From Bettongia penicillata ogilbyi (taxonomy: Eukaryota > Chordata > Mammalia > Diprotodontia > Potoroidae): a stretch of DNA of 64,000 nt. Below are positions 11,855-22,792 of the stretch, in pieces. Both the position numbers and the translations under genes were made by a program. The notes beneath the pieces were generated by a model. That model saw only the letters and a list, made by a program, of their open reading frames with translations, searched no databases and was not told where the DNA came from. Where the stretch lies: positions 237,501 through 301,500 of the forward strand of contig JAJHZJ010000752.1 of assembly GCA_023548195.1 (NCBI GenBank). The letters are read 5' to 3'. Position 1 is the first letter of the stretch. Each line of letters begins with the position of its first letter.

Positions 11855-13777
11855 ATAATAACTGAGAGATGGCAGAGTAGAAAGACACATATACTATAGT
11901 TCTTCCCCCACAGCCCATAAAATACCTGTAAAAAATGACTGCAACAAATTCTAGAGCAGTAAAAGACACAGAACCACAAAGCAAGGAGACTTCCAGGCCA
12001 AGCTGACAGGAAAGGTCTGTTGCACCAAACATCAACAGGAGCCCAGCCCAGCCTGACTACACAATGCAGAGAGGAAGAGCAGAGCTGGCCTCAGGGGGGG
12101 TGGAATCCCAGTTGCAACAGCCAGGTTTCAGAAGAACACTTAGCCCACAGGCACCAAAGGTCAGTGAGAGGACTTTTTCAGCTGACAAAGAAGAGAACAG
12201 GGTAAGTTGGAAACATAGCACCAACCCCAGGCAAAGTCACCAGAGGCCTCAGCAGTCTGCTCCCACAGCAGAGAGAAGCCAACATCCATTACTGAAGGCC
12301 TCATCATGTAGCCCCTGGGGGAACTGGGCAGCTGATCTAAACCTCAGCCCTGAGTGCTGTCATGGAGGTGAGGCTATTGTGAAGAAGAAATTCTACTAAT
12401 CACAGATTCTGGGCCCAAACGTTTCTGGTTACTCCCAGATCAGAGGCAGGCTTGATTATATCACCTTGGAGGATGTGAGATCTTACACATTAGAGGAGTA
12501 TACCCTACTTTTGACAAAGAACCCCAAAATCAAGCAACTTGTTGGGAAAATGCCCCAAAAAAGGGAAAAAAAATAAGACCATAGCAGGTTACCTTCTTGG
12601 TGAACAGGTATCTTCACTCATCCATTTGAATGAGGAAGGATAATGCTTACCACCAGGGAAAGACGTAAAAGACAATGCTTCTGTATCCCCAGCACACAAA
12701 ATAAATGTTCAATGGTCTCAGGTCATGGAAGAACTCAAAAAGGATTTTGAAAATAAAGTAAGAGAGGTGAAGGGAAAATTAGGAAAAGAAATGAGAGAAA
12801 TGCAAGAAAATCATGAAAACTGAGTCAACAGCTTGCTAAAGGAGATCCCTTCAAAATACTGAAGAAAATAACCACTTTAAAAATAGGCTAAATAATTAGA
12901 AAAAGAGGTTCAAAAAGCCAATGAGGAAAAGAATGCTTCAAAAAGAAGACTGAGCCAAATGAAAAAGGAGTTTCAAAAGCTCACTGAAGAAAATAGCTCT
13001 TTAAAAATTAGAATGGAACATATGGAAGCTAATGACTTTAAGAGAAACTAAGAAATCATAAAACAAAACCAAAAGAATGAAAAAAAATGGAAGATAATGT
13101 GAAATAAATCATTGGAAAAACAGTGGACCTGGAAAATAGATCCAGGAGAGGTAATTTAAAAATTATGGAATTATCTGAAAATCATGACCAAAAAAAGAGC
13201 CTAGACATCATCTTTCATGAAATTATCAAGGAAAACTGCCCTGATATTCTAGAACAAGAAGGCAAAATAAATATTGAAAGAATCCATCAATCACATTCTG
13301 AAAGAGAAATGCCTGGGAACATGGCAGCCAAATTCCAGAGTTACCAGGTCAAGGAGAAAATACTGCAAGCAACTGGAAAGAAACAATTTACATATTGTGG
13401 AAGTACATTCAGAATAACACAAGATCTAACATCTTCTACATTAAGGGATCGAAGGGCATGGAATATTGTATTCCATAAGTCAAAGGAACTAGGATTAAAA
13501 CCAAGAATCACCTACGAAGCAATACTGAGTATAATACATCAGGGGAAACAAACGGTCTTTCAATGAAATAAAGGACTTTCAAGCATTCCTGATGAAAAGA
13601 CCAGAGCTTGAAAGAAAATTTGACATTCAAACACAAGAAATGAGAGAAGCATGAACAGGTAAATAGGAAAGAGAAATCATAAGGGACTTACTAAAGCTTA
13701 ACTGTTTGCTTGCCTACAAGGAAAGATAGTATTTGTAACTCTCGAAACTTTTGTCAGTATCTGTATAGTTGATGGAT

Positions 13778-13810
<33 letters not shown>

Positions 13811-13870
13811 CATATGTATATATAAGAGAGAGACAGAGTGAGACAGAGACAGAGAGAGACAGAGACAGAA
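11855..13870 (+). mobile_element. HAL1-like element A (5' UTR, ORF1, start of 3' UTR)
   Basis: It starts with the L1-type 5' end 'gagatggcagagtagaaaga' at 11866, followed by a roughly 680-base GC-richer 5' UTR, a decayed ORF1 (12550-13654), the post-ORF1 segment with 'cctacaaggaaagatagtat' and a (CA)n run at about 13778-13802, then purine-rich sequence. There is no ORF2 between ORF1 and the 3' UTR, as expected for half-L1 elements. The 3' UTR is cut short near 13870 where the CR1-side sequence begins. Confidence 0.85.
12550..13654 (+). pseudogene. HAL1/L1-type ORF1 (copy A), decayed
   Basis: The encoded protein would be an L1 ORF1p-like RNA-binding trimer. The sequence shows the lysine/glutamate heptad coiled-coil region (about 12720-13060, several frame breaks), then the RRM-like and C-terminal domain in a longer open block at 13123-13566 with DLENRSRRGNLKIMEL and the later RRAWNIVFHKSKELGLKPRI. 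The start is placed at the ATG at 12550 because the same 'gggaaaatgccc' context precedes ORF1 in copies C, F and I. Stops and frameshifts make it non-functional. Confidence 0.8.
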
Positions 13871-14080
13871 ATGTTTGCTTGGTTTGGGCAAGAGAATAAT
13901 TGGTAATAGAGAAAGCATATTTTCTCTGTTTTGAATCTTCTCCCTACAAAGGAGAACGACTTTCACTCAGGAAATGCTGGAACAAAAACAAGTGACAATG
14001 CATTCATAGCTAAGATAAATAGCACACAGGTACATGTAATGAATTCAAGTGACCTAGCTCAGCTAAACTATACCCTGATT
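13871..14080. other. unassigned DNA
   Basis: Lies between the truncated HAL1 3' UTR and the CR1/L3 copy. Nothing is recognised. Confidence 0.3.
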
Positions 14081-15190
14081 TTCAGAAAGAATTTGTAGAT
14101 GTTTTTGCAAAAGTGCACTGTCAGTGATGTTTGAAATGTTATGGAAAAACAAGATGTTTTAGGGTAGAAGAAATATTATACAAGATTCAAAAACTTCAAA
14201 TACTGTCTGAATGTTTTAATGGATAGAAAGAGAGTCTACATGCCAATGGACTTGACTGGAAATTTGGGAATTTTTTTAAAAATAAATCTTTAAAGAGATG
14301 GTTAGAAAACGTCGACAAAGGAATGCATTTGTTAAAAGACCAATCATGGCTTCATGGAAATATGATCAAATAAGATGTCTGATTTTATTTTTGATAGGAT
14401 TACTAAGGTTTTGGAAGAGAAAAATGCAGTTTATAACTTGTCTAAATTTTAATGAAAATTTCATTAAATTATCTCTTTCTCTTCTTTGGGAGAACATGGA
14501 GAGATGTGGACTATAAATGAGCACACTTAAATGCATTCAGAACTACATAGTTCGACATATTTAAAGAAAAACTAGTAATTGTTCAATTTCAGGATGGTAG
14601 GAGATCTATAATGAAATACTCTCAATATATGTGTTTGAACTTATGCTGCTTCAGATTTTTACCTGTGACTTGGGCAATGTCATAGACAGTATGCTCACAA
14701 GATTTGCAGATAACACAAAGCAGGAAAGCATAGCTAACATGGAAGATGACACAGTCAGGCTCTCAATTATCTTAGCTAACTAATATTTTGTCTTGATTCT
14801 AACGAGAAATTCAACAACAACAAAAAATGTTAAGTATCATGACAGAGTAGAAAAATAAATAACAAGAATTACATAAATGTAATATTATTAAAAATTCCTC
14901 TGAAATGATCTAAAAGATTTGGTGGAATTTGAAACATAATATTATGCAGCAGAATGATATAGCTGTCATAAAATTTAAGGTGACTTAATGAATAAGATGG
15001 AAGTGTTTAGCCTGACTAGAGAAGACTATAGAGTTGTAAAGCATGATGACTATCTTCAAGTTTCTGAAGGACTGCCACATGAAGAAAGGATCGGTAGGTT
15101 CCCATTGATTCTAGAGGTCCAGAACTGGATTCATGACATAGATCTATATTCATGTGTGTTTTCTCCTCTCCCTGGATGATTTATTTTAAC
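14080..15190 (+). mobile_element. CR1/L3-clade LINE fragment (reverse-transcriptase region)
   Basis: Consecutive CR1/L3 segments are seen on the + strand: 'gaaaacgtcgacaaaggaat' near 14304, 'ggagagatgtggactataaa' near 14498, 'agatttgcagataacacaaa' near 14699 (the F-A-D-D-T/N-type RT catalytic region), 'tagctaacatggaagatgac' near 14730, 'ggaagtgtttagcctgacta' near 14999, and 'atcttcaagtttctgaagga'. It is strongly diverged with no open frame, consistent with an old copy. Both ends are approximate. Confidence 0.75.
14988..15179 (+). pseudogene. CR1/L3 ORF2 C-terminal remnant
   Basis: Reads MNKMEVFSLTREDYRVVKHD in one open block, which matches the CR1 segment usually spelled L-x-L-F-S-L-x-x-R-R-L-R-G-D. 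It is a decayed tail of the reverse-transcriptase ORF with no possible function alone. Confidence 0.6.
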
Positions 15191-15450
15191 GTGTGATGGA
15201 AATAGAATTAAATGCTATCAAATTCAATTATGACTGCACAAACAAATAGCCCATAAACAATTAACTCACTTATTCAGAAAATAATCTATTCTCCAATATT
15301 TCAAAGTATCCGTGGCAGAGACATACTTATATTGAGTGTTTTGGATTTGGGGAAAGAGTAGAAATTTAGTTCAAAATTAATTGAAAATCGAAACCTGTGT
15401 CTTCAAGAAATTTATGATTTTTGAGAAGCAGATGAAATATGATACAGAAG
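15191..15450. other. unassigned DNA
   Basis: Nothing recognisable. Confidence 0.3.
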
Positions 15451-15454
15451 AAAT

Positions 15455-15565
15455 TAAACTGGGAGTCAACAACTTGAGTTCAAGTCCTACATTTGCCACT
15501 CATTGTTTTTCTTAGCCAAATTGTATCAAGTCTGAGTAGTAGTTCTCTCATCTGCCAAAAGAAAA
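15455..15565 (+). mobile_element. MIR-like SINE fragment
   Basis: Shows 'ctgggagtcaacaacttgag', 'gagttcaagtcctacatttg' and 'tagttctctcatctgccaaa' in the sense MIR order. It is short and diverged. Confidence 0.65.
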
Positions 15566-15775
15566 AAAAAATGTTCTTGTGGTTGCTCACAGACCAGAAT
15601 GCAGGCCAGAAGAGGAAATAACACCTCTACTTCAGTCATGCCACTTTGGAGTAATGGTGAATTTGCAAGTTACTAGAGATATCCCTGAAAACAGCTGCAC
15701 AAAACCCCTGAAACCTGGGGCAATACACACTCCACTTAACAAAAAGCTAAAAAAGTCTAGTAATTGGCTGGGAAA

Positions 15776-16875
15776 ATGATCAAAAAGGGGAAAAATAAGA
15801 TTGCAAGTGGTTACTCTCTTGATGAAAAAGTATTTTTTTGCAAAGAGGAAGATCAAAACATACAACAGGAGGAAGAAAACAAGATCAAGGCTCCTATGTC
15901 GAAAACCTCCAAGAAATATATGAAATGGACTCAGGCCATGGAAGAGTTCAAAAAGGAAATAAAAGAGGTAGAGAAAAAATTGGGAAGAGAAATGAGAGTG
16001 AATCAATAAAATCATGAAAAATTAGTCAACAGCTTGATAAAGGAGAATCCCCCAAAAAGCTAAAGAAAATAATTTTTATAAATAGACTAACCCAAGTAGC
16101 AATAGAGGTTCAAAAAGCCAGCAAAGAGAAGAATGCCTTAAAAAGCAAAAGTGGCCAAATGGAAAAGGAGGTCCAAAAGTTAACTGAGGAAAATAAATCC
16201 CTCCAAAATTAAGATGCAACAAATGGAAGCTAATCAATTTATGAGAAATTGAGAAATTATAAAACAGAGTCAAAAAGAATGAAAAAAATAGAGGACAATT
16301 TGAAATATCTCATTGGAAAAACAACTGACCTGAAAAACTGATCCAGGACATATAAGAAATATTGATATACCTTAAAGCCATGATCTAAAAAAAAGCCTGG
16401 ACAGTATTTTCAAGAAATCAAGGGAAATTGCCTTGATATCTTACAATGATAAGGTAAAATAGTCATCAAAACAATATGATGACTCCTGAAAGAGATTCCA
16501 AAATGAAAAAGTCAAAGAATGTTCTAGCCAAATTCCAGAATTATCAGATAAAGGAGAGAATACTAGGAGCATCCAGAAAAAAAAAAAAACACAAAACAAT
16601 TCAAATATCATGGAACCACAGTCAGGAATGTGCCAGACCTTGCAGCTTCTATATTAAAAGACTGGAGAGTTTGAATTATGATATTCTGTAAAGCAAAAGA
16701 GCTTGGATTGCAACCAAGGATCAACGAGCCAGTGAAATTGGGCACAGTATTTCTGGGGAGGTCATGGACATTGAATTACAGAGAGGACTTCCAGACTTTC
16801 CTGATGAAAAGACTAGAGGTAAGTGGACAATGTAATCTTCAAATACAAGACTCAAGACAGGCAAAAAAAAAGTGA
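15776..16875 (+). pseudogene. L1 ORF1 (element B), decayed
   Basis: The basic N-terminus begins at the 'gggaaaatgatc' ATG. A coiled coil with KEIKEVEKKLGREM occupies about 15930-16240, then the RNA-binding domain (RILGASRKKKKHKTI near 16555) and a C-terminal block at 16678-16875 with CKAKELGLQPRINEP. It is interrupted by stops and frameshifts throughout. The expected role was RNA binding and chaperoning in the L1 RNP. Confidence 0.8.
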
Positions 16876-17427
16876 AAAGGAAAGGGAAAAACATGCTAAG
16901 GGTAAATTACTTAGATCATAACATGGGAAGATGATACTTGAAACTCTTGAGAACTGCATTTTCTATGACACTTAGGAGAGATAGACAGAGGGTGTGAGCA
17001 GAAATTTACTTTGAATGATAGAAGACCTAATTAAGAGACTAAAAGGCATTGCAATAGGAGAAGAAAAAGTAGGAAGCATGGAAAGGTAAATTACATCACA
17101 TGAAGTAGGATAAAGACATATTACAGTGGAGAAAAAGCAAGGAGGGAGATGAGCATTGTTTGAACTTTGCTCTCATCAGATTTGACTCAAAGAGGCAACA
17201 GCATATTCAGGTATAGAAATCTAATTTGCCTTACCGGTAGTGGGAGGGTAAGGGGGAAAGAAAATGGCGGGAGTAAATAGAAATAAAGGAAGACAGAGTA
17301 AGGGAAAGGAAAAGGAAGGTAGCTGACAGAAGAGAGGGAAGATTGAGAGAGATGATGTTCAAAGTGTAAACTCTAGTGAGGAGTGAAAGAGGAAGGAGAA
17401 AGAAAAGAATAGCACAGGGGAAATAGG

Positions 17428-20400
17428 ATGGAGAGAAAGGCACAGACAACAATCCTAACTGTGAATGCGAATGTAATGAAATCTCTCATAAAGCACAGGT
17501 GTATAGTGGAATGGATTGAAAATGATAATCCTACAGTATGTTGTTTACAGGAAACACACTTGAAACAGATATACACACACACAGGGAAAGAGAAAATGCT
17601 TGGAAATACTATATTATGCTTCAGGGAAAATAAAAAAAGAAGAAGGTGGGGTAGCAATGCTTATCTCAGAAATAGTGAAAGCAAAAATAGATTTGCTTAG
17701 AATAGATAAAGAAAGAAACTACATCCTGCTAAAAGGCACCATAGACAATGAAGTAATGTCATTACTAAACATATATGCGCTAAATGGTCTAACATCCCCA
17801 TTCTTAGAGGAGAAACTAATAGTTACAGGAAGGCTTAGAAAGCAAAACAATACTAGTGCAGGACCACACCTCTCCTTCTGAGAACTAGCTATATCTCATC
17901 AAAAAGTCAACAAGAAAGAAGTTAAGGAGGTGAATGGAATTTTAGAAAAATTAGATATGGTAGATGTCTGGAGAAAATAGATTGGAGATAGAAAGGAATA
18001 CGTTTTTCTGAGTAGTACATGGCACCTACACAAAATTTGAACCAGTAATATGGTATAAGAACCTCACAATCCAATGCAGAAAGGCAAACATAATAAATGC
18101 ATCTTTTTCACATCATTATGTAATAAAAAGTAGAGGTAGTAAAGGGCCATGGAAGGATAGCCAAAAAAAAAAAATTGGGAACTAAATGATCTAATCCTAA
18201 AGAATGAATGGGTCAAAAAACAACTCAAACAAACAATAATTACTTCATCCAAGAGAATCACAATAATGGGACAACATAACAAATCATTTGGGATGCAGTG
18301 AAATTGGTTCTTAGGGTAAGTTTTATATCTTTGAATACTTATATGAATAAAATAGAAGAGGAGACAACGAATTGGATATGTGTAACTGAAAAAAAATAAA
18401 AAAGAACAAATTCACCTCCCCCCAATTAAATACCGAATTAGCAATACTGGAAACCAAAGGAGAGCTTAATAAAATGGAAATAAAAAAAAAAAAAAACTAT
18501 TGAAAGAAATAAGCTAAGAGCTGTTTTTAGGGGAAAAGGCAATAAAGTAGATAAACTTTTGGTTAATTTGATTTATAAAAGGAAGAAAAAAAGCACCAGT
18601 ATCAAAAACTAAAAGGGTGAATTCGTCACCAATGAAGAGGAAATTAAAGCAATAACTAGGAACTATTTTATCTAACTATGGCAATAAACTTCACAATCTT
18701 AGGAAAATGGAAGAATATTAACAAAATATATTGTCGAGATTAAGAGAAGAAGAATTAAAAAATATTTAAGTAACTCCATGTCAGAAAAAAGAAATTAAAA
18801 AAGCCACAAAGAAATTCCCTCAGAAAACATCTCCAGGGCCAGATGGATTTACCATTAAATTCTTCAAATATATAAAGAGCAATTAATTTCAATATTACAT
18901 AGGAACTTTTGGAAAATTAGTAAAATAATACCTCATATCATCAACAATGCTAACAGAAATAATATGATTATCCCAGTAGATACATAAAAAGCTTTTGACA
19001 AAATGTAAGACCCATTCCTATTAAAAACATTAGAGAGCATAGGAATAAATGGAGTCTCCCAGAAAATGATAAGTATAATCTACCTAAAACGATCAGTAAG
19101 CATCATATGTAATAGGGACAAGGAAAAAGCCTTTCCAGTAGGAAAGGGACCAGGAGAAAGGGTGTCCATTATCACCAATCTTATTCAGTGTGATGTTACA
19201 TACATTAACTGTAGCAATAGGAGAAGAAAAAGAAGCTGAAGGAATTAGAAAAGGCAAAGAAGAAACTAAGTTATCACTCTTTGAAGATGATATGATAATA
19301 TACTTAGAGAATCAAGTAAAAAGCTACTTGAAATAATAAACAACTTCAGCCAAGTTGTGGGATATAAAATAAACTGACATAAATCATCATTTCTGTTTAC
19401 TACTAAAAAAGCCCAACAGAAAGAGAGAGAAATTCCATTCAAAGTCAATGTAGGCATTACAAAATATTTGTCTGTCTGCCAAAACAAAGAAAAAGACTGA
19501 ACATAATTACAAAATAGTTTTCACACAAACAAACTCAGACCTAAAAAACTGGAAAAAACATCAGTTGCTCATGGGTAGGCCAAGCTAACATAGACCAATT
19601 TCTTATACTGTATAGCAAAATAGACTCAAAATGGCTACATGATTTAGATATAAAGATTGATACTATAAGCAAACTGGGAAAGAAAGGGTGTGCCTGTCAA
19701 ATTTATAGAGGAGTGGAAGAATAAGAGATAGAGAACATTATGAAATGTGAAATGGATCATTCTGATTACATTAAATTGAAAAGTTTATTTTTGCACAAAT
19801 GAAGTTAATGTAACCAAAATTAGGAAGGATGGAGAAAACTGGGAAAGTGTGCAGCCATCGCCTCTGAAAAGGACCTCGTTTTTAAAATATATAGGAAACT
19901 GGGTCAAATTTATAAGAACAAATGTGATTCACCGGTGCATAAATTGTCAAAAGGTATGAACAGGCAGTTTTCAGATGAATCATTTAAAGCTATCTATAGT
20001 CATACGAAAAATTGCTCTATATCACTAATGAGAAGAGAAATGCAGATCAAAACAACTCTTAGGTACCACATCACAACTACCAGGTTGGCTAACATGACAA
20101 AACAGGAAAATTATAAATTCTGGAGAAGATGTGGGAAAATTGGAACACATGCATTTTTGGTATAATTGTGAACTGATCTAAACATTCTGGATAGCAACTT
20201 GTAACTATGACCAAAGGCCTATAAAAATGTGCATATCCTATGACCCATTAATATCACCTCTAATGCTGTATCCCAAACAGATCATAAATAAGGGGAAAAG
20301 ACTCACATGAACAAAAGTATTTAAAGGAACTCTTTGTGGTGTCAAAGATTTGGCAACTGATGCCCATCAGTTGGGGAAATGGTTGAATCAGCTGTGATAA

Positions 20401-20570
20401 ATGATTGCAATGTAATACCAATATGATGTAAATATATACTTTGATATAATATGATATATACTATGACTTCAGAAAAACCTGGGAAAGCTGATAAGAACTG
20501 ATACTGAGCAGGTGAGCACAACCAGAACATTGTATGCAATAACGGCCACAATATGTTATCACTAACTTTG
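17428..20570 (+). pseudogene. L1 ORF2 (element B), decayed
   Basis: The N-terminal endonuclease is visible at 17428-17700, with TVNANVMKS and the CLQETH catalytic-glutamate motif. A segment at 17700-17790 reads IDKERNYILLKGTIDNEV. The RT palm is traceable near 18960-19330. At the catalytic box the sequence reads FEDDM (about 19279-19293) where L1 has FADDM, so the alanine is changed but both aspartates remain. The C-terminal domain is traceable to about 20570. Many stops and frameshifts make it non-functional. Confidence 0.85.
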
Positions 20571-20795
20571 AGAGACTTAGCTTTTCTCAGCAATGTGAGG
20601 ATGTAAAACGACTCCAAAAGACTCATGAAGGAAAATGTTTTTCACATCCAGAAAAAAAAAAGCTATAGAGTCAGAACGTACATTAAAGCATACCATTTGT
20701 GCTCACTCTCTCCCTGTCTTTGTTTTATTTTGTCTTTCTCATGGTTCATCTTATTGGTTCTATTTCTTCTTTACAATATGACTAATGTGAAAATT

Positions 20796-21125
20796 GCTGT
20801 TGTTGTGTTTGTCCTCCATTTTCGAAAAGGACCATGATATTAGGGAAATGATGACATGACTTGCACTTGATTTTGATTTGAGTGAGGGAAGACTGTGCAA
20901 ATTCATCAGCCTGAATTTCTCCTCTAGATTTATCTGGGACCAGTGGCCAGATATTTACCAGGATGACTGGGAAATGTTCCAGGTTGCAATGTCAGATCTT
21001 GGCCCTTTTAGGGTAAGTTCTTTTCAGGTTGTCACTTTGACAGAGCTAATGTCCACTCAGTGAATAGGCCTTTCTGAGAAATGAGTCAAGCAATGACTCC
21101 TTTAATTAAAAGAAAATCAAACTGG
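20796..21125 (-). mobile_element. RTE-tailed SINE (MAR1-like), antisense
   Basis: Starts at its 3' tail on the left ('ttgttgtgtttgtcctccat', 'accatgatattagggaaatg') and runs through 'tgacttgcacttgattttga', 'cagtggccagatatttacca' and 'cactcagtgaataggccttt' to 'aattaaaagaaaatcaaact'. It sits directly against the broken 3' UTR of L1 B. Confidence 0.8.
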
Positions 21126-21159
21126 TAGAGGAAGACTCTCAGAGTTTGTAGTCAGAAGA

Positions 21160-21294
21160 GAAACAGTTATTGACATTCAGAGGATTACACAGCCTGAAAA
21201 AAGATTCAAGCATGCTATTTGTTCTTATTCTTTCTTTGTTGTTTTGTTGCTTCTTTCTCACTGCCCATTCCATCCCATTCCATTGATTATAATG

Positions 21295-21376
<82 letters not shown>

Positions 21377-21380
21377 CAAC
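21160..21380 (+). mobile_element. L1 3' UTR fragment, left part
   Basis: The segments 'gattcaagcatgctatttgt' near 21205 and 'gcttctttctcactgcccat' fit the marsupial L1 3' UTR, ending at 'tttacaacatg' near 21382. The L1 sequence resumes at about 25588 with 'ctaaggtgaaaatatgttta', so the RTE copy and everything within it was inserted here. A (TA)n array has grown inside this fragment. Confidence 0.65.
21297..21373. repeat. (TA)n microsatellite
   Basis: A perfect TA repeat of 77 bases. Reading frames giving Ile-Tyr repeats over it are artefacts. Confidence 0.98.
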
Positions 21381-21815
21381 ATGGCACTGGTAGACTGTCC
21401 ATGTTGCACAAATATATAACAATGAGGTCAGCGCAATGATTCTGTAGACCTTCAATTTGGTAGTCAGTCTTATACCTCTTCTCTCCCAAACCTTTCTTCA
21501 AAGCCTTCAGAACACTGAGCTAGCTCTGGCAGTGAGTGCATCAACCTCATTGTCAATGTGTACATCCCTGGAAAGTACACTACTAAGGTAAATGAACTTA
21601 TCCACAGCATTCAAAACTTCTCCATTTGTTGTACCCAATGGTGACACATATGGATACCGTGGTGGTGGCTGATGGAGCACCTCTGTTTTTGTGGTGTTAA
21701 TTATTAGGCCAAAATTAGGACAGGTAGCAGAGAATTGACCCATACTTTGTTACATCTCAGCTTCAGAGGCTGCATTGAGTGCACAATCATCTGCGAACAT
21801 AACAACGTGCACCAA
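21381..21815 (-). mobile_element. RTE LINE copy 1, inverted 5' segment
   Basis: The minus strand encodes the end of the RTE reverse transcriptase. MFADDCALNAASEAEM begins at 21800, with the catalytic FADD at 21797-21786 intact. It continues through INTTKTEVLHQPPP (21673 region) and KFIYLSSVLSRDVHIDNEVD to KVYRIIALTSLLYICATWTV near 21390. The following RTE part lies on the opposite strand, so the 5' segment is inverted, as in twin-primed insertions. Confidence 0.85.
21507..21800 (-). pseudogene. RTE reverse-transcriptase C-terminal part (copy 1)
   Basis: One fairly long open block (21507-21743) holds the segment after the catalytic box. The FADD motif just upstream is intact, but the N-terminal RT fingers and motif A are absent and a frame break separates it from the last part (21258-21455). 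The RTE ORF normally encodes endonuclease and RT. Only this piece remains in the inverted half. Confidence 0.75.
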
Positions 21816-22136
21816 CACTCTTCTGAGGATCACTTGGCCAGATAAGGTACCAGATGCTGAAGTCCTTGTTCAAGCTGAACTGCTAGATATTCAAACTGTG
21901 CTTCAGAGAGTGAAAGTGTGATAGGCTGGCCATGTCGCTCAATGCAAAATGTACGCTTGACAAAAAGACTGTTTTATGGAGAACTTGCATGGGGCAGGCG
22001 ATCACAGGGTGACCAGAAGAAATGATACTAAGACACTCTCAAGGTCTCTCTCAATAACTTTGGATTTGACGGTGCAACATGGGAGACACGGGCACAGGAC
22101 CATTCAACACGGAGTGCCCACATAAGACAAGGTACT
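21816..22136 (+). mobile_element. RTE LINE copy 1, 3' segment part 1
   Basis: On the + strand it encodes the RTE C-terminal domain: LLRITWPDKVPDAEVL near 21822, the 'agagtgaaagtgtgataggc' segment (stop within), KRLFYGELAWGR-like sequence near 21960, and the TW-E-T-x-A-Q-D end near 22080. It stops at 'aagacaaggtactg', where HAL1 C is inserted. The RTE tail continues at 25355. Confidence 0.85.
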
Positions 22137-22148
22137 GGGGGGAGGAGA

Positions 22149-22157
22149 CAAGATGGC
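22149..22157 (+). promoter_or_regulatory. YY1-like motif at HAL1 C 5' end
   Basis: 'caagatggc' lies about a dozen bases from the 5' end, the same place as the YY1 site that positions transcription start in human L1. Use of YY1 by this family is inference. Confidence 0.45.
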
Positions 22158-22792
22158 AGAGTAGAAAGATTCACATCTGCTAGCTCCGAACCCGCAGCCC
22201 ATAAATTACCTGTAAAGAGGAACTCCCAACAAATTCTGGAGCAGTGGAAGCCACACTACAATGGAGCGGAGGAGATTTCTGTTCCAGAGAGCCCTGAAAA
22301 ACACCACCAAAGGTCCATCTTGCACCAGAACCAGAGCAGAATCCAACCCTGCCTTGTCTGCTTGGCCCCGAGAAGACCAGATCCAAGCAGGCTTTAGGGA
22401 GGGAATCTCCAGTGGCCACGAAGGTCCCTCACCCCACAGGCGCTACAGGTCAGTGAGAGAGACTTCTGGGCTGGCCAAGAGGGGAGAGGGGTGTCTTCAT
22501 AACTCAGGACCCCTTGGAGGCAGCAGCAGAGGCAACAGCAGACACAGGTTCCCAAAGCAGGCAGGAACTCGGATCCATTACTGAAGGTCCCTGCATAAAC
22601 CCCCTGAGGGAACAGAGCCTGGGCAGAGGCCCTGTCCCCATCTGAGAACCTGAACTGAATCCCAATGAATAGCAGGCCCACCCCCCTGCTGAAATCCCTG
22701 AGGCTGGGAAGCAGCATTTGAATCTCAGACCCCAAGCACTAGTAAGCTGGGGGTGGAGAGGAATCTCAGAAGTCAAGTAACTGGCTGGGAAA

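Larger units (their letters stand above)
15590..20795 (+). mobile_element. L1 element B, nearly complete (ORF1, spacer, ORF2, 3' UTR)
   Basis: A short 5' UTR piece (from about 15590) leads into ORF1 (15776-16875), a purine-rich spacer of about 550 bases, ORF2 from about 17428 to 20570, and the 3' UTR to 'gactaatgtgaaaattg' near 20795. Several internal deletions shorten it: the segment before the RT core near 18890-18960 is missing sequence, and another block is missing near 19590. The 3' UTR stops where an antisense RTE-tailed SINE begins. Confidence 0.88.

Noticed and set aside
12064..12399. 111-residue ORF in the HAL1 A 5' UTR, and similar ones at 22261, 35397 and 39531
   Set aside because: They lie in L1-type 5' UTRs, are not in the same frame between copies and show no conservation of protein sequence. 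They are open because of higher GC.
17231..17657. Minus-strand frames opposite L1 B spacer and ORF2
   Set aside because: Shadow frames of a purine-rich spacer. The sense strand carries the recognisable L1 endonuclease.
21297..21373. RTE insertion preference for (TA)n arrays
   Set aside because: At first three RTE pieces seemed to follow TA arrays. The array at 25300 belongs to the HAL1 C tail, leaving only two cases, too few to support a preference.
21139..21501. Tyr/Ile-repeat reading frames of 65-130 residues (also near 25.3, 29.5, 44.2 kb)
   Set aside because: They cross (TA)n arrays and join unrelated flanking sequence, so they are not proteins.
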